The notes: generated by a model not told the origin, from the letters alone. 64,000 nucleotides of DNA from Acanthornis magna (GCA_036785705.1 JAWUZG010000056.1:1117001-1181000); one strand, 5' to 3'. Positions 25,101 to 40,100 are shown, counted from the first letter of the stretch. Made by a program: numbers and translations.

Positions 25101-28100
25101 ATGCATGCATTAAATCTGCTTTGTCTTTAAAGAAGTCACCAAACAGTATTCTTTCTAGTGCAAGTATTTCTGGGCTATTAAAATGCTTAGTTGAGTCTTA
25201 AGTGATAAGTATGAATCTGACAGTGCACAAATGGAAATTAAAAATTGAACATGTATGGCTTTTATGAAAAGATTCATTCTTACTTTAGTAAGTGTGATTA
25301 TGGCTTTGCTATGCTCTGAATAATTTTATTCTGATTAATTCTGTCATGTTAGACTACTAAGAGATATGTCATGAGACTCAAAATCAACTAGGCAAGACAG
25401 GCAAGAATACTCTTTTTTGGCAGAATAAACTTCAGTAGATAGTGGTAAAAGATATTAGCACAATTATTAAAGATACATGTATGATTAATATATCTTCTTA
25501 GCTAGATGTTAGTAAAATTATGTTTAGGTGGTAGATACTACAATAGGGTATCTTCTGTTCCTTTTCATGTAGAAAAGACACCTTTATTTAAAAGCTGAGT
25601 TCAGTTTTCAGGACAAATAGAAGTGAAGTGTTTCCACAATCTTGTTTTGCAAATGACAGGCAAAAGGAATTGCAATCCAAAAGTTGCTGCAGTAGAGCAG
25701 TGGTGGTTTTTTGGTTGATTTTAGCAGTTCTTCTGAACAGTCTCTGTTGTCTGTTACTTGCCAGGGAAAATTCCTGGCCAGATTTTTTCCTAAGCCAGAT
25801 AGAGCAAAGTCTTTGTGGTCCCATCAGTTACTGAAGCCTGTGTGGTGGGAGCAGCTGTGGTCCCCAAGGGTCCTGAGCAGTCCTTGTCCCACAGGGTGCA
25901 GGCCCAGATGCTGCCCAGGCTGTGAGCTTTGTGCAGTAAATCTGGTTGTGATTCCCAGGGAATTAAACCCTGTTCCCTGGAGAATCACTGGAGATAAGAT
26001 TGTCTCTGAGAGGGCAATAACGTTTCCATCCCTAGATCCTGTGGCTAGTGTTATTTTTTCCGTGTAAAGATGAAGAAATGAAAAGGCCAAAGTTGCTTAC
26101 AGGGGTCAAATGGAAAGTCTGTGGCAAAGGAAAAGATATAATTGGTGTGTTTTTGACTGCCATTGACTGCCATTCCCATCTCTGGTCAGTGGGACACACT
26201 GAAATGTGTGCGAATGCACGTGAGGGGAGGGAACACAGAAAGGCTTTTTGCAGACTCTCTGGTTACCAGCAGTGATCTGAAGAGATCAGCCATATTCATT
26301 CATACAGTTTGGGAACTTTGTTTACTTTAAAATACACTGCAGTTTTTCTAGAGTGAAACAGTCTCAATAGTAAAATACCAAATTATCTTTTTGCATCGGT
26401 CATTACCAGTGTTGTTAAGGTTTGTGAACAGTTACATAGTTATGTACAAGCAGCTGTTGCATGAGCTCCTCAGCAAAGATAAATTCCAGTACAGTCCTGT
26501 CAAATTCCCTGGTAACTAAGGATTTACACCAGTTGTTTGGCCAGGCTGCTGTGTTTCATCCTGAGATGTTAAAAGAACCCAATAGTTAAATGAGCAATGT
26601 TTGTAAAACGCTGGATGCCAAGGGCAGCAAAGGATGAAAGTGTCATTAGTTCTGGTTTGGGCTCATTTCCAGTTTGCTGGTTGTGGGAGGCTGTTGAGCA
26701 TCAGTCCAAGTCCACGTGAAGGCTGTTCAGTCCACTTCATATGTTAAGCCTTAGTGTTTGAGCTCAAGCTCTGGTCTTTATGCCTGAGCTACATGACCAT
26801 CTTTGTTAGTAAAAACTTTAGAAATACCCAGAGAATTAATTTTTTTATACAGGCTGTATTCTAGATTATTAGCCGCTGTAAATAAAAATAGCTTATGCCA
26901 AAAGTATGTTGGACAATATCATACGAAGTTAATTCTTGAGTTTTTTGCCAGAATTTTTGTTCAGTAAATAGACAGGCCTGAGCTTACCTTTCACACTTGT
27001 GAGTTGTACTGTCAGGCTCCAAAGAATCGCTTAAAATTGTTTCAAGATACATGGGAAATTAGGTGCTGCTATTAATTGCTGGCCACAAAAATGGTATCTA
27101 TGGAGAATGAGGTTCACCTTGAAATCTAGAAATCTGAGCACACTTAAGACCTGGTACTTCAGGCAGACAAATGTAACTTTAAATGGTTTTCAAGTATGTA
27201 CCAATATCACATATCAGAAATGTTGACCAGAAAGGTATATGTAATAGGTATATAGAAATCAAAGTAAATTGAAGAAAACGGCTTTTCTATTTTTCCTTCA
27301 GTTTACCATCCCACTTTAGCAATATTTTCCTATTTCCTGGAATCCAGGAAAAGAAATTTTCTGAAAGCTGACACCAGTTAGTCTATTTATGTTATCAGAG
27401 TGAAACAAATAGAAAAAGTAACTGGAAGAATAGTAAGCTACATTTCTGCGTTCCACGCTGATTGTGCAATTATGTCTGTACGCGCACTTTCACAAAAAGC
27501 CTCTAACGTTACTGTGGCTGCAAAGAAGAGCAAGTGTGGTTGCTTTGTTGTGCTTTACTGTCTCATGAAATAGCAAGGAAAAAGCATGGAAAGCTTAACT
27601 ACATATTACCATTTCCCATACCTTTTGTGCCTGAATAGCTTCACTCTTTGCAGTAACAGAACGTGTCCCGTGAATAGAATTGTCCAGTGTCTGAGATACC
27701 AATAACACTCCTTGAAGTAAAAAGCTTTGCTAAAGAATATTTCATTGATTTTGATTAGTATTGATTTTTAAAGAGAACATTTTTCTCCCACAACTTGTGT
27801 AGTATTGTAATAAAATAGTTGTTTCTAATGCTTCTATTTATAAGTCTTCCTTTCTGAGAGTGGGGTTTTTTTTTCACATAGATCGAAAGGATGCAGAGGG
27901 CTGGGAAACAGTTCAGCGTGGAAGGCCCGTTCGATCTCGATCCACAGCTTTGGCAACAAAAGCTCCTGTAGCTGCAGAATCACTGAAGTCCAGAGGTGAC
28001 AGTGACAAAGAAAATGCAATTTCCCCACCAGCAGAAAACAAGCATGGGAGTTCAGTCACTGGCAGTGCTGCACCCGAAAGCACGGAGCTGCTACAGAAGG

Positions 28101-31100
28101 ATCCTTTACATCAGTCTGAGGGTCCTCTGACTGAAAGGACTCAGGTCAGTACATAATTTTGAACCGTTTTCTAACCTTAAATCTTGCAACTTTTTCTTCA
28201 GAGCATTTTCTAAAGGTGGTGTTGTCTAGAGCTTTTATGAACTAACCAGATTGGAAAAGGATTTTAAAATAATGGCTATTTCAGTTACGTTTATGGAAAT
28301 ACATTAAGATGTTGGCGCAAATAGGCTGATTAAAATTATGATGCTGTGGACAGCTTTTCCATGTTTTCCAAAAAGTCAGCATTTGGCACATCTCATACAT
28401 AAATTGCAGGTAGAAAGATCCAACTTTTGCAAGGTTATGAGTACCTGAAATAAGTAAGTGAAGTTATTTGCATCACTCAGTGTTGTTGCCAGGTATTTTC
28501 TTAAAATCTGACTCTGACTTTAAAAATCGGTATGTTCCATTTTGTTAATTTTGCAAATGCCTCTTGTTAGTTCACAGCCTCAGAAGCCAATGGGGGCACT
28601 GGCACAGCATTGCAAAGAGATTCCTTACAAGCAGCTCCTGAGATGCCTCCAGTTCTCACTAGTACTGCCTGCAGTTCAAAAACTCTGCAGGTGAATGAAG
28701 CTTCCCCCCAGAGCACTGACACTACAGACTGGCATCAAACAGAAAAAGCTAAATCTGAAACTGAAATGGATCCCTCAGATATTTCAAATGTGAGTGCTGC
28801 CAGATTGGTAAGAAATCTCATAAGATTTGTGAGTGAATAATAAATATAAGACTTAATTTTTTCATTCTGTGTTACACAGTGTTTCTCTTAGCCTTATGTA
28901 AAAATTATAGAAAAATCTATGAGGTACTTACTGTAGGAAAAATAATTTGTTGTACAGATACTTTTCGTGATAGAATTTAATTCCAGTAAAGTTTCTGAAC
29001 TTAAACTAGAAAGATATAAATGTGGTATTTGGAATAAAAAGATCTGTGCTCTCATTACTTCTTTTAATAATGTTTGTGCCAATTTTTCATTTCCTTCCAC
29101 TATTAATCATTTTAAGTCACACTCATTAAATTCTTACTTCAGTTTTGCTCATCATTCAAACTGGAAACACATGGGATATCAAAATTCTATTAGAAACCAA
29201 GTCAGACCTCTGCCTTTTAAGACTCGCTGAGCTGCTCTGCTGGGTCTTCCTTTACAACCAGCAGTCTGGAGGAATGCCATTCTTCAGCAACAAATGTGAA
29301 GTCAATTTTCTGTTTTTATCTGGCTTCCTGAAAAGAGTGTTCTTTCCTGTCTGGGGAATTCTGCAGGTCTCAGAGTGTGTCTCCACTGGGATTCTCTGAG
29401 TGGAGAGCTGCAGTAATGTTACATAAAGTCCAGGTTATACTGTCAGGTGCTTTGTTTCATTTTGGGTATTTTAGGGGTTTGTGTTTGTTCTGGTTTTGTT
29501 TTGTCAGAAACTAGAAATTCTGATTCGCAGAAGTTTTCCTGTAAATCACTTTAAGTTTTGCAAACTGGAGCCCTCTTAGGTAATTTCCAAGCCAAGTACC
29601 TGTTAGCTTTTAGAGCTGATTTCTAGCATCTCATCCACTCACATTGTTTCAGTGCTCAGGTATTGACAGTTCAGGATGCTGCCAGGTTCGTGGGATCTGT
29701 GTGTCTTGGAAGCATTTTACTGCTCCAGATTAGACTGCTTTAAACACCAGTTTGTGTTTTGGGACACATTGCTTGGTAGCTGGAGTGGAAATGAACTGGT
29801 TAAATGCTGGACACTAGAGAAGGAAAAGACAATCAGCATATTCAGGCTTACATTCTTGCCTCGCTTTCTTGTCATTCATGTTGAAAAACAAATATAGCCT
29901 GAGAGTCCATTCTATTAATTATGGTAGAGTTTCCAGATACAGTTCATGCAGATAATTTCCATCTTTAAATAATACTTTGGAATGTGATCCCTTTTGTAGA
30001 GGTAACAGTATGACATGCACTAATGTCTCAGAGTATGCCTTGCTTAGTCCCTAAGAGTAAATATTTAAAGCCATAATTACAGGAGAACTGTCTTTGTGCT
30101 TTTAATGACAGTGTTTGTGTAATAAGTTTTTGAATGATGGGAATAATTAATTTCATAAGTGGTTCATGTAGTTATTAAATGAGGTAATCGTTGCTAACAC
30201 TTTTAGTGGGGTTTATATTTCACCTACCTTCATGAATTGTATTGGTCAAAGAACTGTAAGTAAAGAAAGGTTGAGCAAAATATCATATAATTCTTGTTAA
30301 CTCTATGAAATCCCAGTTTTTGTGCCTGCTGCTGATTTGGAGTTTTTTTTCTGGTGTCATGTTTCCTACAGTCCATGGCAGAAGTTCTTGCTAAGAAAGA
30401 AGAGTTAGCAGATCGCCTGGAAAAGGCCAATGAAGAAGCCATTGCCAGTGCTATTGCAGAGGAGGAGCAGTTAACCAGAGAGATTGAGGCAGAGGAAAAC
30501 AATGACATTAATATCGAGACTGACAATGACAGTGACTTCTCTGTAAGTGTCCAGTTCGTCTTACTGTGCCCAAATTCAAGCTTTGTTGTCAGTGAGGTAT
30601 GAATACAGAATTTTTTAGGGATTGTTTTGGCATTGATGTAACATGTTTTACATGTAGATGATACCATGTAATAATTATACTGCACTAAGGTATATTCAGT
30701 CTCAGTGCTGCTGAGAGGTACAGAGTCCTCTGATCTTGCAGTCATTGTCCTGCTGCCTATTTCTGAGGGCATGACGGGGAGCTGGGACTTGTTATGTTCA
30801 TTGCTACCATGAAAGAGTAGGTGAAGCAAAAGTCTTCATTTTTACTGTCAGAAAGAGCAGGAGCAGCATCTGTCTTTGGGGTGGCCAGTTCTGTTTAGAA
30901 GCATTGCTCAGTATTGCTGACTTGGCACTGTTTGTGTGCACCTGTGAGTTAAGGTTTATGTTTTTACTGTCTGGTTCATATTAAATTTCAGGCTAATATG
31001 GGCAATGGAAGCATATCCTTCTGTGGTTTGTCTATGGACTGGAATGATGTTCTGGCAGATTATGAAGGTAAATTTCCATATATTACTGTGCCTACATGGA

Positions 31101-34100
31101 AATGACAGCAAGAATTTAGAAAAATGCCCATTTTACTCATGGCTAGTTAAGTTTTCAGAAGCTTCCCCAATACATTCCAAGTTATGTTATTTTCTGTGTT
31201 GTTTCCTGAGGAAAGGTGGACTTTGCGTTCAAACTATCTCTGTGTGTCTTTGTTCTTCAGCTCTCTTAATGCATCTATTAAAATTTTGCATTTTTTTATA
31301 AGTTTTATATTACCATCTGGATAAAGTATAATAAAATCATTAAGCATTCAAAAAGGACAGGGATTAAAGACGCTTCAGTCTGTGTTTGCACGTAGGCGCA
31401 AGGTAACCCATCTGAGAGAGAACTAGAGAAACTAATACTTATTAATTGCATTTCTAGTAGAAAAGTGTGTTTAAATGATCCACCCCTTTGTTTTTATCTG
31501 CACAGCTCGTGAGTCGTGGCGCCAGAGCAACTCCTGGGGAGACAGAGTGGAAGAAGAGCCGGCGCGTCCCCCTGGCCACGGCATCCACATGCACGAGAAA
31601 CTCTCGTCACCCTCCCGCAAAAGGTGCTGGCCTTGGTACCTGGCTGGATGAGCCAGGGGAAACAAGCAACCAAACTCATGGCTGCTTGAAACTGCTCATA
31701 AATCTACTTGGTTTAACTCTGTGACTGGAAAGTGCTACAGAAATATCTCTGTATTTTTTCATGAGTAGCCTTGTGCTACATTGTCCACTAAATAGAGAAG
31801 TCACGAAGAACAGTATTCACATTTATGGGAAGTAATTGGCCTCCAGTGACCTATTTGTTTTCTCTTACTGAAATCACATAGAAATGTTTGCTACACTGTC
31901 AGTTAATATTGTCTAACTTGCTTTTGCTCTGCTTTGGTTTTTATTAAAAGAACAATAGCAGAGTCCAAAAAGAAGCATGAGGAGAAACAAATGAAAGCTC
32001 AACAACTGAGAGAAAAGTTACGTGAAGAAAAGACACTGAAGCTTCAGAAATTAATAGAGAGGGTAAGCTTTCTGTGAAATAAAGGACTGCTGCCTTTCAG
32101 AAAAGGATTTTTTTCCACATAGTAGACATATTCGAGATTAAAACTAGTGGTGAAATTAAGTTTTCACCTGAGTCTGAGTTTAGGTAGTTTTCACAGCTGA
32201 TTTGTGCATCACAGCAATTAAAGAAAGCCTTATTTCAAATCGTGAACTTCTGTGACTGTTTATGGTAGACAATCTCAGATTCAGAGAAGGCATGACAAGA
32301 GTAGAAATGTGTTGCATGTATCCAACAGAAACGGTAAAACTCACCAAACTGAAGCAGTGTACTTTGTTTTCAACTTAAGGTAGGCCTTTTGTAGGGCATG
32401 AAAATATTTTCTTAGTGTGAAGAAAGTTTCTATTACAAAAACCTAAGGAAAATTCAGGCCCTGTTGTTGGGTACTGTATTAGTAATGAATTGACTCATTC
32501 TGTATAGGAGAAAGATGTAAGGAAATGGAAGGAAGAATTGTTAGATCAGAGACGCCGGATGATGGAGGAGAAGTTACTCCATGCAGAATTCAAACGTGAA
32601 GTGCAGCTACAAGCAATTGTGAAAAAGGCACAAGAGGAAGAAGCTAAGGTAAGTGACCCTGTTTTCAAGAACTATTTAATAGCCATGCTTTAATAGCTAT
32701 GTTGTACCTCAGAGTGCTCCTGACTAGCTTGTGAAGGATGGTGCAGGTTAGATACGAACACATGAGCCATGAAGCAGGTAAATGCTAATGTCTAAATGGA
32801 GCATTTTTTTTCTAATATGACTTAAAATTAATTAGCTGTTATTAGACATCATGATGGGTTGGTGTGGAAGAAAAGATGGGTTGAAATAAAGAGCTGATCA
32901 TTGTCTTGCTGCTTTTGTTCCTCTCAGAGTGTGGCAGCATTTTAGGTGGTACTTTGTCCTCCTGGAAGGACTAGAAATCTGATTATCATTTCTCTGCTTT
33001 TTATCATGTAGAAAGAAAAGTGGAGGGAGCTCATTGCTCTTCTCCTTTGTTAAAAATCCATTCTAGATCCAGCATTCTGTGTCCTTAAACAGTAGTTGTG
33101 TTGCTGTGCTTTGTACCACTGATGATGTTGAGCAGCTGGGAATAGAGAAAAAGCTGCAGTTAGCATGTGACAGGTATTCTGAAATAAGTGTGTTTAGTGC
33201 CCTTCTGACTTAACACAGAATTCCATAAGGCAATCACTTGATGGATGCTTTTTGGTTTGCCTCATTCATACTACTTTGATAAAATTTTTAATGGTTTCAC
33301 CCCAGCCAGCAGCTAAGCACCACACAGCCACACAGTTATTCTGCCTCCTGCCCCGTGGGATGGGGGAACAGAATCAGAAGTGTAGAGGTGAGAAATCTCA
33401 GGGGTTGATATAGAAACAGTTTAATAACTGGGTGGTAAAAAAAGCAATTCTAAGAAAAATGAAGATAACAATGAGAAATAAATAATAAAGATAGACAAGT
33501 GATGCAAAAAGAAACAATTGCCAGTCCCCAAGCAGTGGCCCCACACCAACCTCCCCCCAGTTTTGTTGCTGCACATGATGTCCTGTGGTCTCAAATATCC
33601 CTTTGGTCCATTGGCCTTGATGCTGTGCAAGCCCTGCTCAACAGTAACTAAAACATCCCTGTGTTATCAGCACCATTTCCAGCCCAAATCCAAAACAGAG
33701 TCCCATGCTAACTACTGAGGACAGAATTAACTCTATCCCAGCCAAAACCAGCACAAAAGAATGAAGTATTTCATTTTATCGACTGTTTTTCTCAAGTAAA
33801 GATACATGCGTCTCCTTGAAACTCTTTCATTATATGATGAGTGTGTATCCCAGCTGTGATTGATGCAGCTGTTCATTCGTGTTATTCAAGATAAGCACAA
33901 CAAAATTGATTTAGCTTTTTTACTTAGTTGCTGTTTCTCTCTTGGATTAAAATGATTTCTAGACTACCTAATTCAGTCTACCATACATTCATTACTATTC
34001 CATTACATCGATATGACTTCCATAATTATATTAACCAAATCACACTTGCCATAGTTCCCCAGATAAGCAGATGTTTCAAATATTGTGTGTCTTTAAATGT

Positions 34101-37100
34101 GTAGGATCTGCTCCCTCATGAGGTTCTTGTGTTCTGGAAATCAAGGTTAATTGGGCCAGAAGGCTTTAGAGAAATAGCTGATGGGTAGGATAGCTACAGA
34201 CCATGGTAACTGTTGCTGCCCAGTTGGTTATCTAAATTCCCAGTGCTTGCTTGTTTACTGACCTGTAAAATCCATTCTGTAAATGGACTCTAGTCAGTAA
34301 ACAAAGTTACAAACATGATCCTACCACCCTTTATGTGATCTGTTGTTGTTTGTCTCTATGTGTTCTCTTTACCTGTTTTTTTAGTGTACCTATTAAAGCT
34401 CTTTTAAACTAGCCTTTTCTTCTCTTTTCTTGAGTGTTGCAGTGTCCTGTAGTTGAAAAATAAAATATATGTTCATGAAATAGGCTATATGGATAAGAAA
34501 TACTAGACCGTGAGCCTGTTTGTTTTTTTCTTATTTATTGTATATATAATTTCACTTTTTAAATCAGTAAGTAGACATGTATGTAAAGTTAGCTCAAAAG
34601 ACCTGTTGGATTCTACTAGCACTTGTGTATTTCACTGATTTATCCATCTGGCTTTTAACATTACACATTTTGTGAATGAGAGAATGGACTGATGAAGTCT
34701 TGATGCTGAGAGAATTGAGAGGATTTTTCTGTACTTTACCCAAAGTTTCTTGTTTCTCTGATACAATTCAAATTCTCTTTTTGTATTCCATGGGCTGTCT
34801 TGTTTAAAACAAACAAAACAAAGCAAAAACCCATTACAAAACTGAAAAACTCATTCTCAAGTTGGTATTTTCCAACCCATTCTGGAGAAATTTAATTCCA
34901 GTTTAATTATCAAGTGGATAATTAACAAATCAATGGAATTCCCTAAGAATGAAACCTAATTCAACTTCTTGGGTCTTTCCTTACACATTCTGCTGGTTTG
35001 CAGGTAAATGAAATTGCTTTTATAAACACCTTGGAAGCGCAGAACAAACGACACGATGTGTTGAACAAACTCAAGGAGTATGAGCAGCGCTTGAATGAGT
35101 TACAAGAAGAGCGGCAGCGAAGGCAGGAGGAGAAACAAGCGCGGGATGAGGCCGTTCAGGTACGATGTGTCTGTAGCTGCAAGGGCACAGTGAAATCTGG
35201 GTTTGGGTTTCATTTTGGCTCTGCGGACGTTAAAATACAGTTCCTCTTAATTCCTTTGAATTTCATGCCTAAAAGAGCAGTTCGAATTTGCTTTTCCCTG
35301 GCTAGGAGCGCAAGAGAGCCCTGGAAGCAGAGCGGCAGGCGCGGGTGGAGGAGCTGCTGATGAAGAGGAAAGAGCAAGAAGCACGGATTGAACAGCAGAG
35401 GCAAGAGAAGGAAAAAGCACGAGAAGATGCAGCACGGGAGAGGGCCAGGTAACTTTGCAATCATTTCTTTGGGTCCTTTCACCATTATCCTCCCCAGCAA
35501 ACTGCACCTTCTCTATAACAGCAGTACCTTCCTGGCTATTCAGGCTTAGCATTTTAAAAAGTAGCATTAATAAGTATTCTTGATGAATGGCTGGAAAGAA
35601 GAAATCAGGTGAGTCATCATAAATTCTGTAATAGGCTTTTGTATTCCTTGGATACATGCACAGTATAAGTTGCAAGGCTATATTTTATTACACTCATCTT
35701 AGTTTTATTGCTGACAAGACCTTGTAATAATTTGCCTTTTTCATATTTCACCTTAGTTTTCAAAGGAAACAAGATTAATGTACCCATGTTCCCCATTTCC
35801 TCCACTCTCCAGAAACTTTTGGACTTAGTGGCATCAATTTGATTTTACATTGTTGTAGACACCAGAGATTACCTTTGTGAAGCACAAAGCCAGGAAATCA
35901 GGCTTCATTATTTCTGCTGCCTGTGAACTACTTGGTTTATGGTTTTGCCTGTAATCAAAACTTCATGAAGGGGTCTTCACATGGGCTCTTCTCTCTCTTC
36001 GTTTTGAGCCTAACATGAGGTACAGAGAGAATGAATGTTGGTCTGTGACAGAGGTTTAATTTCTAGTCTAATGCAGTCTGATATATTCTGCTTGTTTAAT
36101 TTACCAAATTCTGTTTGTATTCACCTCTTATTTCTTCTTCTTTTCCTACAGTTCCCCTGCCATAAACATTCCTTAAAACCTTCATGAAAGTTGGGGTTTT
36201 TTCTGTGATGGGTGTTCACTAATGGTTCTTGATACATTTTTACTGTCATGGCTTGTTTTCTTCAAAATTGTCATGAAGAGGATCTTTTTTTCTCCAAGTA
36301 AAATATTCAGGAATGTATTGATCACCTTTCATCTTCCAAAGTCATGAGTAACATCACAAAGAGACTCAACTTTCCATTAGATGAGTAATGAATTCTGAGT
36401 AGGATCTGTAGCTTTTCCTGGGGCTCCATGGACCTTTCCTCAGTGTATTGAGCCAAATCACGAGACAGAGTGAGGTGGAAGGGATCCTTCAGTATCTTTT
36501 TCTCGTTTGCAAATACTCAAGGACGATTAGGACTAAAGGAGAGTTTGTTTATGCTGTTTTGTGAAGGTAGACACTGCATATGTAAGGCTTCTGCATCTTT
36601 CTGAAATTTGAGGAAACTCTCAAAGTAAGCAAATGGCTGATAATTATCCCATTTACATCTTTGTTTTCTAAGGCCTTTTACGGTTGGATCTTGTTGAAAA
36701 TCTCCAAGCATCTAATTCCTTGCTCTTTTAGTTTAATCAGTGTTAAATCTGCCACATCCCTTTGTTGCACATCGTTTATTTCCTTATGACATGTGAGGAG
36801 CAGCAGTTTCCATTTGCCTTCTGTTGGTATTGTGTGTCAGCAAATCTCCTCAGTATTTGTTGCTATAACACTCATTTTTCAAACCCTTTGTACTTGATCT
36901 TGCAGTACCGTGCTTGCATTTGGTTTTCTTTGCCAGATGTTGATTACACAAGAGAGATTTTTTTCTTTTTTCCTTTCCCCTTTTTTTTTTTTTTTCTTTT
37001 TGATAATTTTGGGAAAGAGTAGGAAAGAATGTGTGTGGTGCCTTACAATCTGGTGATTCTGTTCTATCAGAGTCATTACATCTCCCTAATAACAGTTCTG

Positions 37101-40100
37101 AGGTTTCTCTAACATAGCAGAGTGGGGGGGACTCAGTGTCCTGGATCTGAAGTTCAGGGAGGGATGAGCTTGACAGGAAGCTGGCTGGACTGTCCCTTCC
37201 GCCCTGGATTGCAGAGTGTTTTGGTGGAACCTTGAGCTATCATTTGGTGTTTTGTTGGGTTTTTCCCTGCTGCTAGGATTTGGCTTGTATCCTGAAGATT
37301 TAATACTTGCTGGAATGAGTAATTTTTGCAGTATCTGCTTAAAATTTCTGCAGTGTAACCTTTGCAATGTGCATCTGGTGGTGATTAAAGTATCTGTATG
37401 AATGGAATAGTGTACTTAAAACTGACTTTAAAAGCCCCTCTGCCCTTATGGTACATTAACTTGTTTCCAGTAAAGTTTTAGTTGTAGTTTTAAAGTATTT
37501 TATATTCCAGAGAGTTGAAATCCATAATACAGACAATTTTATTCTTGTCAGTAAAAATCATAAAACTGTATCAAATACCCTAACAATGTAAAAAGAATGC
37601 TTTTCAAAAGGACTTGTGCAGGAGTAATGTTGATGCTCTATAAACAGAAACTTGAGAATTTTGTTTCAAAGACTATTAACCCAAAGTATGAAAGAGTACT
37701 AATTTATTGTCGTTTGTAACATTAAACAAATATGTAAAAATGCAGACTGAAAGAAGTAGCTAAAATGAGCTTGTATTTCACTTTTCCTTTCTGTATCTCA
37801 GGGGAGATAACAGAAACTACGTGAGGCTTCTCATCTGTAATCTCTGCCTCACCCTCCCAAGCCCACAGCGATTGGAAGAGTTCACTTTTCCTTTCTGAAA
37901 GAACAATTGTTTAGTGTTTATCATTTGATTTACTTCCTCCCCTGTCTTCTTTCCTATCTGCTTTTCTATTTTGTGTGGGTTTTTATTTTTAAAAAGTTAC
38001 TTTATCTGAGCCTTCTACTTTCATGGAACCGATTTTTGTTTTTTAATCAGATTTCTGTTAAAAAACCCTAAACAAACAGGAATCCATACATGACAAAATC
38101 CATTGCCATTTGAGTAATGTTCCTTATGTTAGCCTTTCTAGTTTTGTTACTCAAACTCCTTTAATTTTAGAATGCTTTTTGAAAATATTGCTGGTGGCTT
38201 TGAATGACTCCTTCATAGCTCAGTTTTACCCAGAGCTTTCATTACATCTTTGGCCCTTTAGAGCTGCCAGGCTTCTCTCCCATCATATTGTACAAAATTT
38301 TTTTGTACAAACAGAATGAGTAGCTGACTTTTTTCCTCTTTAGGATTTAATTTTAATTTAATTGCTCCCTTGGCATACTCATCACTAGGAAGTTGTTCTT
38401 GATGAAACTCTTACCTTCGGGTTTCTACTTAATAGTTAGAGCTACAAGTCAAGTTTTGCCACTTGGTCTTTTCTCAGAGAGAACAAAAATTTAAATCTCT
38501 TCAAGAGGATGATGATGTTCAAAGTTTTATCTGTAAGTTTCTATATTTAAATTTGTAACAATCAACGTTTTTGTAGAATACACTGCCCTAAGTGCTGTAA
38601 GGTTTTTTTTTTCAATTTGCCATTCTACCCCTGCCCGTTGGTTCACTAACTGCAGCCCTTGGCTGAAGAATGCAAGTGGTGACAGGATCTTACATTCATT
38701 ACTCCTCTGTGGCATCTTCTTGACTGTCATTACTCTGATTGGGACTGAGGTGTGATCCAGGTTCTGCCACAAAGGTCAAGTGTCTGACTTTAGGTCATTC
38801 AAATGAAAACATCAGCATTCTCTGTTAACTAAGTTGTTTTTTGTTGTTTTGCTTTTCTACTGAATCATCTTCAACTTCATTTTTGGGTTTTCTTGTTCTC
38901 CATTTTAACCATAAATGTGTCAGTGTTTTTCATGCTTTACATTGAAACTCTCACTGTATTTGCTATCTTCTGGATAGAGATCGAGAAGAGAGGTTGGCAG
39001 CTCTTACTGCAGCTCAGCAAGAAGCCATGGAAGAACTGCAGAAGAAGATTCAACTGAAGGTATAAAAAGCTACATCAGTTGAAAAATACATCAATATTTC
39101 TTTGCAGTTTAATTCCATTTGCTGTAATTCAATGTGTTTTTTCTTCATCGCTTTGTTTATTTTCCTTTCAGCATGATGAAAGTATTAGAAGGCACATGGA
39201 ACAAATTGAACAGAGAAAAGAGAAAGCAGCTGAACTAAGTAGTGGAAGACATGCTAATACTGACTATGCACCAAAGCTTACACCCTATGAACGAAAGAAA
39301 CAGTGCTCATTATGCAATGTAATGGTGAGTTGGGTAGAGGGGATACTGCTGGAATTGCAAGGCCAACCCAAGCCGTGAAGCACAAGTTCTGCTTCACTTG
39401 CACATTTACTGTGTCCCTGCTCTGCTTTTGTAAAATGTGCACCTTATTCTTCTGTCCATGAATCTGAGCATTTGAAAGAACTGTAGAGTTGTGGATAGAA
39501 CGGAGATTGTGGGCAGTGTTCAGTTATTGGCTGTCTCTGCTAACAGAAGCAAAAATTCAAGAGCATCACATGGAAAGAAGGTGGTTAAAAGATAGATTTA
39601 GAGCAAAGTAAAGAATGTGATCCTTTACACAGCAGGCAGCTGAGCTGTGAACACCTTTGTTGCTCTGATTTTCTGATATTCGTGGAGGTTCGCGGAAGCT
39701 TGCAGCGAAGTCAGGCAGGCAGCACACAAGATGGAGAAAAGAGAGACTTCATTTACAAAAACTTCTTTATATATTCATTAATGATCTAATAATTATTGGT
39801 CGATAGTATTTCCACCCCCTGTAACGATTGGTTACAACGCTAGAGTGTCCAGTACCAAAACAATGAGATTAGAAAGCACAGGAATGCAACTTACCTCTAT
39901 TCTCCATGAGAAAGAAGAGAAAGATTTTTAAAACAGTGCAACTACACACCTTTTTATGAGATGCTGTGGATATTTGAATTTACTGGGAGTTCAGGGGTTG
40001 ATTGGTTAAGTTCCGTTGGATTGAAATTCACAGAGAAACCACATCAAGCTCAAGAAGTTCTCAAATTGGGTTTGATTGGATGCTTAGAAGTGTTGGAAAG

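Noticed and set aside
30230..30829. 199-codon open frame on the minus strand
   Set aside because: It overlaps SCAPER exon w9 in antisense; the Ser/Leu-rich middle is the reverse of the Glu/Lys-rich coiled-coil codons, and the flanks are intron.
35210..35675. Minus-strand open frames of 96 and 142 codons
   Set aside because: Antisense shadows of exon w15 extended by chance into flanking introns; no domain recognised.
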